Shown here: positions 59,836 through 64,000 of the stretch, one piece after another
How the letters are laid out: the number at the start of each line of letters is the position of its first letter
Numbering within the stretch: position 1 is the first letter of the stretch
NCBI RefSeq assembly: GCF_000482745.1
Contig: NZ_AXWQ01000005.1
Location: 310,001-374,000 of the forward strand
From: Oleidesulfovibrio alaskensis DSM 16109
Lineage (GTDB): Bacteria > Desulfobacterota > Desulfovibrionia > Desulfovibrionales > Desulfovibrionaceae
Reading direction: 5' to 3'
Length of the DNA: 64,000 nucleotides
Position numbers and translations under genes: made by a program
The notes under the pieces: model-generated
The model's input: the letters and a program-made list of their open reading frames with translations, nothing else
Databases searched by the model: none
Told to the model about the DNA's origin: nothing

Positions 59836-60693
59836 CTACATGTATATGCCCAGCAGCACTCCGGCAAACACAACCACCGAGACAACACCGTTCATGGTGA
59901 AGAATGCCATATTAACCCGGCTCATGTCTTCTGCCGAGATTATCTTATGCTCGGCCAGCAGAATAAGACTGACAAGCCCCCACACCGCGAAAAAAGGCCA
60001 CGAAAGCCCTGCAGCCCATCCGGCCATAAGAAAGAAAACAGAGGTGTTCACATGACAGAAAGAAGAAACGATAAGCGCCGAACGCACGCCTACTCTGGCC
60101 GGTACGGAATGCAGCCCCTCTCTTCTGTCAAAGTCTTCATCCTGACACGAATACAAAATGTCAAAACCGGCCACCCAGAACAGCACGCCCCAGAAGAAAA
60201 GAATGACAGGGACGGTGAATTCAGGCGTCACGGCAATATATCCGGCAATGGGAGCCAACCCCAGCACCGCGCCGAGAAAGAAATGACAGGCCCATGTGAA
60301 CCGTTTGAACAGGCTGTACACCGCGGACATGAACAAAGCCACAGGTGCCAGCTTGAGACACAGCGGGTTCATGGCCGCGCACGCGGCAACAAACACTGCA
60401 GCCATGACACCGATAAAGGCCCATGTCTGCGCGGGGGTTATCTCACCCGTTACCAGCGGCCGTCCCTGCGTACGGGGGTTGGCGCGGTCTACGGGCAGGT
60501 CTATCAGCCTGTTGAAAGCCATGGCAAAAGAGCGCACAGCCACCATGGCCGCGGTAAGCACCACCATGGTATACCAACCGGGCCAGCCGCCTGCGGCGAT
60601 AAATGCGCCGGTATAGGCGAAAGGCAGTGCAAATACGGAATGTTCAATTTTAACCATGCGGCACACCGCGCCGAATCTGCCGAACACTGTCAT
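59836..60693 (-). CDS. UbiA-family prenyltransferase (MqnP/UbiA-like)
   Basis: A 285-residue polytopic membrane protein with about nine helices. The first Asp-rich motif is NRLIDLPVDRANPRTQGRPL (landmarks 61-80), and the second is YSCQDEDFDRREG (near 180-192); both carry the metal-binding DxxxD pattern. It attaches a polyprenyl chain to an aromatic ring, presumably in menaquinone synthesis; sulfate reducers often use the futalosine pathway and its MqnP. No mqn gene is nearby to confirm the substrate. GGAA precedes ATG 60693. It ends 27 bases before the small gene at 59808. Confidence 0.9.
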   Translation of the reverse strand: MTVFGRFGAVCRMVKIEHSVFALPFAYTGAFIAAGGWPGWYTMVVLTAAMVAVRSFAMAFNRLIDLPVDRANPRTQGRPLVTGEITPAQTWAFIGVMAAVFVAACAAMNPLCLKLAPVALFMSAVYSLFKRFTWACHFFLGAVLGLAPIAGYIAVTPEFTVPVILFFWGVLFWVAGFDILYSCQDEDFDRREGLHSVPARVGVRSALIVSSFCHVNTSVFFLMAGWAAGLSWPFFAVWGLVSLILLAEHKIISAEDMSRVNMAFFTMNGVVSVVVFAGVLLGIYM

Positions 60694-60723
60694 CTTCCGT
60701 TCCGTTCTGTTAAGGGTTGCAGT

Positions 60724-61986
60724 TTATTGATCCGCATCATCCAGTCTGGCGGCAAACGCTCTGAATTCCTTCAAAGCCTTGCTCTGGGCTGTCAGTCTTA
60801 CATCGTCCAGTTCATCGTAATGGGTGAACAGCAGGTTGGCCACCACCGGGTCCAGCGCATCCTCGTTGCACAAAGCCGTCAGCACACCGTGCGCCTGTTC
60901 ACGCGTCATGCCGCTGCGGTATGGTCTGTCTTCGGACAAAGCGGTAAAAATATCCGCCACAGCCATGATGCGCGCTCCCAGTTCAAGCTCGCCTCCCTTG
61001 CGCCCGTATGGATATCCGCTGCCGTTGACACGCTCGTGATGATGAGAAGCCCAGTGGCTCACCCTTTCAAGGCCCGGCACTTCACCCAGCACCTCGGCGG
61101 TATATTCCGGATGACGTTTCATCCGTGCAAATTCTTCTTCCGTCAGGGGACCCGGTTTTTCCAGCAGTTCGCTGCTGATGGCCAGTTTGCCCACGTCATG
61201 CAGCAGACCGGCAAGATACAGCTGCGCCTGTTCGGAGTGTGAAAAACCTGCCAGCTGTCCCAGCTTGGCCGCACACGCGGCCACACCGCTGGAATGGGTG
61301 GCGGTGAACCTGCTCCGGAAGTCAATGACCTGAGAAAATACAGAGGCGAAATCGAACAGCCCGTCGCTGTCAAGCGTCTCACCCATCATGTCCGGGTCAA
61401 GGCGGCCCAGCACTCCCCAGGGCGTGGTGAAACACTCCTGCGCGACGCCCGTTTCCACGGCGCGGCACAGGGCCTCCACATAGTCAGGATGAAAAAGAGA
61501 ACCCGCGTACCGGCGCATACCACGCGCCGTGGCGCAGATATCAACCGCCTGCCCGCCGCTGCGGGGCAGAGAAACATCCAGCCTGTCAGCCAGGTTGATA
61601 ACATTGGCCAGCATGGGCGCCCTGCCTATGTTGCGCGCAAGCACCTGATAGCCGGTGTGATGATGCAGCACCAGCTCCGCCACGTCACGCAGCTGCGGAC
61701 AAATGCCCAGCAGCGCATACCCGGCACGGGCGTGCGTCACTCCATCGGTCTCGAACTGCAGCGCATCAAGCCTGCCCTGCAAAGAAAGCGCACCGGCATC
61801 GTGCAGCAGTGCCGCCAGCAGCAGGTTGCGTCGTTCTGCAGCGGGCAGCCGCAGCTCCAGCGCAATGCTGTCCGTCAGACAGGCCACACGGGCGTGATGG
61901 TGCGAGACCTCTCTGCTGACAAGGTCCAGCGCTCTGGCCAGTGCCCCCACCAAAGGAAAAAGCCCGACCCGAATTCCACAATCCAT
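60724..61986 (-). CDS. Tandem HD / HD-GYP signalling phosphodiesterase
   Basis: About 420 residues from ATG 61986; upstream in-frame sequence overlaps the MoaB-like gene and lacks a site, so the start is uncertain. A first HD domain has LLHDAGALS (His-Asp at 62-63) and HHH at 108-110. The second is an HD-GYP with LLHDVGKLA (263-264), HHHERVNGSGYP (315-326) and VADIFTALSEDRPYR. All metal ligands look intact, in contrast with the receptor at 25332-27395. HD-GYP proteins hydrolyse c-di-GMP; the tandem form may be specific for another cyclic dinucleotide. No receiver or sensor domain is seen. Confidence 0.88.
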   Translation of the reverse strand: MDCGIRVGLFPLVGALARALDLVSREVSHHHARVACLTDSIALELRLPAAERRNLLLAALLHDAGALSLQGRLDALQFETDGVTHARAGYALLGICPQLRDVAELVLHHHTGYQVLARNIGRAPMLANVINLADRLDVSLPRSGGQAVDICATARGMRRYAGSLFHPDYVEALCRAVETGVAQECFTTPWGVLGRLDPDMMGETLDSDGLFDFASVFSQVIDFRSRFTATHSSGVAACAAKLGQLAGFSHSEQAQLYLAGLLHDVGKLAISSELLEKPGPLTEEEFARMKRHPEYTAEVLGEVPGLERVSHWASHHHERVNGSGYPYGRKGGELELGARIMAVADIFTALSEDRPYRSGMTREQAHGVLTALCNEDALDPVVANLLFTHYDELDDVRLTAQSKALKEFRAFAARLDDADQ

Positions 61987-62047
61987 TATCAGTCTCACAA
62001 GCTCATACCGGCAAGATATGTCCCCCCCGCCGTATGAGACGTTCAGA

Positions 62048-62896
62048 TTACGTTCCGCAGTCGGCCTTGTCTCCCCGCAGCTTGGCTGAAGCATGAGCAA
62101 GAGCGGGCAGCACCGCCTGCATGTTTTCAAGGACAGCCTTGCGGCTGCCCGGCATATTAATGATAATGCAGGTACCCAGCGTACCCGCCACCGCGCGGGA
62201 TATCACCGCATGCGGCGTCTTGCACAGGCTGGCGGCCATCATGGCCTGCTCAAATCCGTGCAGCCTTTTTTCAATGACGGCCAGCGTCGCTTCGGGCGTC
62301 ACGTCACGGGGGCCCAGCCCCGTACCGCCCGTCGTGAAAACGACATCGTACCGCTGGGTCAGCGCAAGGTCGGTCAGCAGAGCCTTCAGGGCCGCTCCCT
62401 CATCGGGCAGCAGATACCCCTGCACATGGCTGTCCGCAAACTCCCCGCGAAACATCTCGCCGATGGCCGGTCCGCTGGAGTCGGTACGCAGTCCCGCGGC
62501 GCCTTTGTCAGAAAGAGTAACCCATGCGGCGGTCAGCTGCGGACTGCACACCGCCGCAGACAGACGGCCCGCGGGCAGGTCTTCCAGCACGGTTGCGGTA
62601 TAGCCATATGCCGCATGCTGCATGCACGGCAGCACCAGCGGCACTCTGGCCGTCACACGCAGCACGGCGCGACGCGACGCATCATGCAGCACCGCACCGG
62701 CCTTCAGACCGGTACCGTCCGCACCGCCCGTAAAAAAGCCCGCGCACATACCGGAAAAACCATCCGGCATGTCACCGGCACAGCCGCTTTCAACCGCCGC
62801 ACTCTGCCTGTCCGCCACCGGAGCGGCAAGCAAAATCATCTCTCCGCGCCTGCACGGAGATTTCAGCTCCAGATCAACATCCGCCGTACACACCAT
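62048..62896 (-). CDS. MoaB/Mog-like molybdopterin protein with N-terminal extension
   Basis: About 282 residues from ATG 62896, which has GGGAG six bases upstream; ATG 62983 would overlap the upstream gene and has no site. The C-terminal 160 residues are a MoaB/Mog domain: AWVTLSDKGAAG, DVVFTTGGTGLGPRDVTPEA (landmarks) and IIINMPGSRKAV. It binds molybdopterin and adenylylates it or helps metal insertion. The first 120 residues, with MILLAAPVADRQSA and ASRRAVLRV, match nothing I recognise and could be a MOSC-like or regulatory part. It precedes the HD/HD-GYP gene. Confidence 0.82.
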   Translation of the reverse strand: MVCTADVDLELKSPCRRGEMILLAAPVADRQSAAVESGCAGDMPDGFSGMCAGFFTGGADGTGLKAGAVLHDASRRAVLRVTARVPLVLPCMQHAAYGYTATVLEDLPAGRLSAAVCSPQLTAAWVTLSDKGAAGLRTDSSGPAIGEMFRGEFADSHVQGYLLPDEGAALKALLTDLALTQRYDVVFTTGGTGLGPRDVTPEATLAVIEKRLHGFEQAMMAASLCKTPHAVISRAVAGTLGTCIIINMPGSRKAVLENMQAVLPALAHASAKLRGDKADCGT

Positions 62897-62958
62897 GCCG
62901 GACTCCCGCGTTGCGCCGCGCACATTTCTGTCCGGAGCGGACAGCGCGGCAATTGACG

Positions 62959-63414
62959 TCACTGCCTGAACCGGTCTTTGCATAATGCGGGAAACAATAT
63001 GCGGTAGTAAGCGTCCGCAGCGTCTTTGCACCCTTTGCGATGGTACAGATGTGAGAACCGCTCATCGCAGCGGGACTTCATGACCTGCGTCTGCTCTTCC
63101 ACAGCATAGCGTTCCACGGCATCACGACACTGCGCCTCGGAGGTGAACACACTGTCATACAGTACAAAATTTTCACGGGCCATGTCGCAGCCCGGCACGC
63201 AGCCTTTCACTGTCATGCGCGCCAGCTCGTCATCGCGGCGGCAACGCTCAAGACAGGCTTCATACAACACACGCTCGTCCACGCGGAAAGCCGTACCGCC
63301 ATGGTCCGCCGCATCCGCTGACAGATACACGCCGGCAGACCGGCCGCCGGCCGTGCAGCCTGCAGTCACAAAAAGTAAACCGAGACCCAGCATCAGGAAA
63401 AAACGACTCGTCAT
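62959..63414 (-). CDS. Cys-rich lipoprotein with twin CX3C motif
   Basis: A 151-residue protein starting at ATG 63414 with GGAG six bases upstream. The signal FFLMLGLGLLFVTAGC places the lipid Cys at 20. Two CX3C pairs follow: Cys54/58 (CLERC) and Cys72/76 (CVPGC), 13 residues apart. More Cys are at 96, 116, 129 and 145. This is the spacing of the twin CX3C fold of small mitochondrial Tim proteins, which makes a disulfide-locked helical hairpin; resemblance is by motif only. I recognise no bacterial family. Its 3' end lies 62 bases before the MoaB-like gene. Confidence 0.7.
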   Translation of the reverse strand: MTSRFFLMLGLGLLFVTAGCTAGGRSAGVYLSADAADHGGTAFRVDERVLYEACLERCRRDDELARMTVKGCVPGCDMARENFVLYDSVFTSEAQCRDAVERYAVEEQTQVMKSRCDERFSHLYHRKGCKDAADAYYRILFPALCKDRFRQ

Positions 63415-63473
63415 GTGCAACTCCGTCCGCAGAAAAGTGCCACGGCTGCGCCCTGCCTGCAAGAAATACCGGA

Positions 63474-64000
63474 CTAGCGCCCCTGTTCCAGTGCCAGCCG
63501 CACGCCGAAAAGCAGCATAAGACCGCCTGCAGCAGCGTCAAGACGACGCATGACCACCGGACGCAGCAGCCTGCCCGCTCTGCCGCACCCTTTGCTGAGC
63601 AACGCAAACCACAACACGGTGGCCGCCAGATGCGCGGCGGCGAACCATACCGCACGCCAGATTTCCGGACGGGCACCCATTATCTGGGGCAGCACTGCAA
63701 GATAAAAAACAGCAACCTTGGGGTTGAGTACATTTGTCACCAACCCCTCACAATAGGCTTTGCGCCTGCCCGGCGCTTCCGCCTGCAGCGCAGGGGCCGG
63801 GGCTGCCTCGTCTGCAGGGCCTGCACGCAGTCCGCCGGCGCGCCGGACACCGGCCAGCGCTTTTACGCCCAGCCATATCAGGTACGCCGCGCCGCACCAG
63901 CGCACAACAGCATATGCCTGCGCGGAATGCACCAGCACGGCGGACAACCCCAGACCGGCCAGCAAAGCGTGAAACAGCAGCCCGCTGGCAATGCCGCAGG
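63474..64000 (-). CDS. LysE/RhtB-family exporter, cut by the window end
   Basis: The frame runs open to the end of the window, so the N-terminus is missing. The first visible residues (CGIASGLLFHALLAGLGLSAVL) match the conserved GxxxG helix 1/2 region of LysE exporters. AAYLIWLGVKAL and then GLVTNVLNPKVAVFYLAVLPQ (landmarks) are family hallmarks, including NPK. A Pro/Ala-rich loop of about 35 residues lies between them. It exports amino acids or similar compounds. A 59-base gap separates it from the lipoprotein gene. Confidence 0.88.
   Translation of the reverse strand, partial: CGIASGLLFHALLAGLGLSAVLVHSAQAYAVVRWCGAAYLIWLGVKALAGVRRAGGLRAGPADEAAPAPALQAEAPGRRKAYCEGLVTNVLNPKVAVFYLAVLPQIMGARPEIWRAVWFAAAHLAATVLWFALLSKGCGRAGRLLRPVVMRRLDAAAGGLMLLFGVRLALEQGR

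Overview
The window reads as the chromosome of a Gram-negative, anaerobic deltaproteobacterium of the Desulfovibrio type. The evidence is a two-gene SufC/SufBD Fe-S assembly pair of the kind found in anaerobes, LarB of nickel-pincer cofactor synthesis, a UbiA/MqnP-like quinone prenyltransferase, LptD (an LPS outer membrane), two sigma-54 activators and several HD-GYP/HDOD signalling proteins, on DNA that looks moderately GC-rich. The genus is inference; no 16S rRNA gene is present. I saw no tRNA, rRNA, insertion sequence, prophage or CRISPR array.

Layout. 1-6165: the end of coaE, a rhomboid protease, sufC-sufBD, a small membrane protein, the lipoprotein protease SppA and a divergent Smr protein. 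6323-12282 (minus): an EndoIII-like glycosylase, an EnvC-like factor, the C-terminal protease CtpA, a divergent polysaccharide deacetylase (YibQ type), ndk and proC, several with TGATG stop/start overlaps. 12426-20177: a family 9 glycosyltransferase, a polar amino acid ABC transporter operon ending in prmA, a small protein with an internal repeat, argD and dut. 20408-25224: glucan phosphorylase, a solute-binding protein and trmFO.

25332-38394 is the highlight: a biofilm adhesin locus. A 1424-residue RTX adhesin and a TolC-family outer membrane protein are read on plus. The type I secretion ATPase, the HlyD adaptor, a LapG-like periplasmic cysteine protease and a membrane receptor are read divergently on minus. 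The adhesin carries a Thr-Ala-Ala-Gly motif at residues 101-104, where LapG-type proteases cut. No LapD (GGDEF/EAL) is present. In its place is a dCACHE-PAS-HD-GYP protein whose HD-GYP domain has lost its metal ligands but kept the GYP signature. I infer that it is a non-catalytic c-di-GMP receptor doing LapD's job.

39115-50674: lptD; the rpsF-rpsR-rplI-dnaB operon with a clear promoter and a leader hairpin over the ribosome-binding site; a lipoprotein; a PpiD/SurA-like foldase; aconitase; a sigma-54 activator with a dead receiver. 50886-55000: larB, two family 4 glycosyltransferases and a CobC/CobD-like aminotransferase, tightly packed. 55131-64000: an HDOD protein, a candidate structured RNA, three copies of a palindromic operator before a GAF-AAA activator, a YjgA/DarP-like protein, two small unknown proteins, a UbiA-type prenyltransferase, a tandem HD/HD-GYP protein with intact residues, a MoaB/Mog fusion, a lipoprotein with a twin CX3C motif, and a LysE-type exporter cut by the window end.

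All identifications come from reading motifs; no database search was possible. Start codons were chosen from visible Shine-Dalgarno sequences and domain boundaries.
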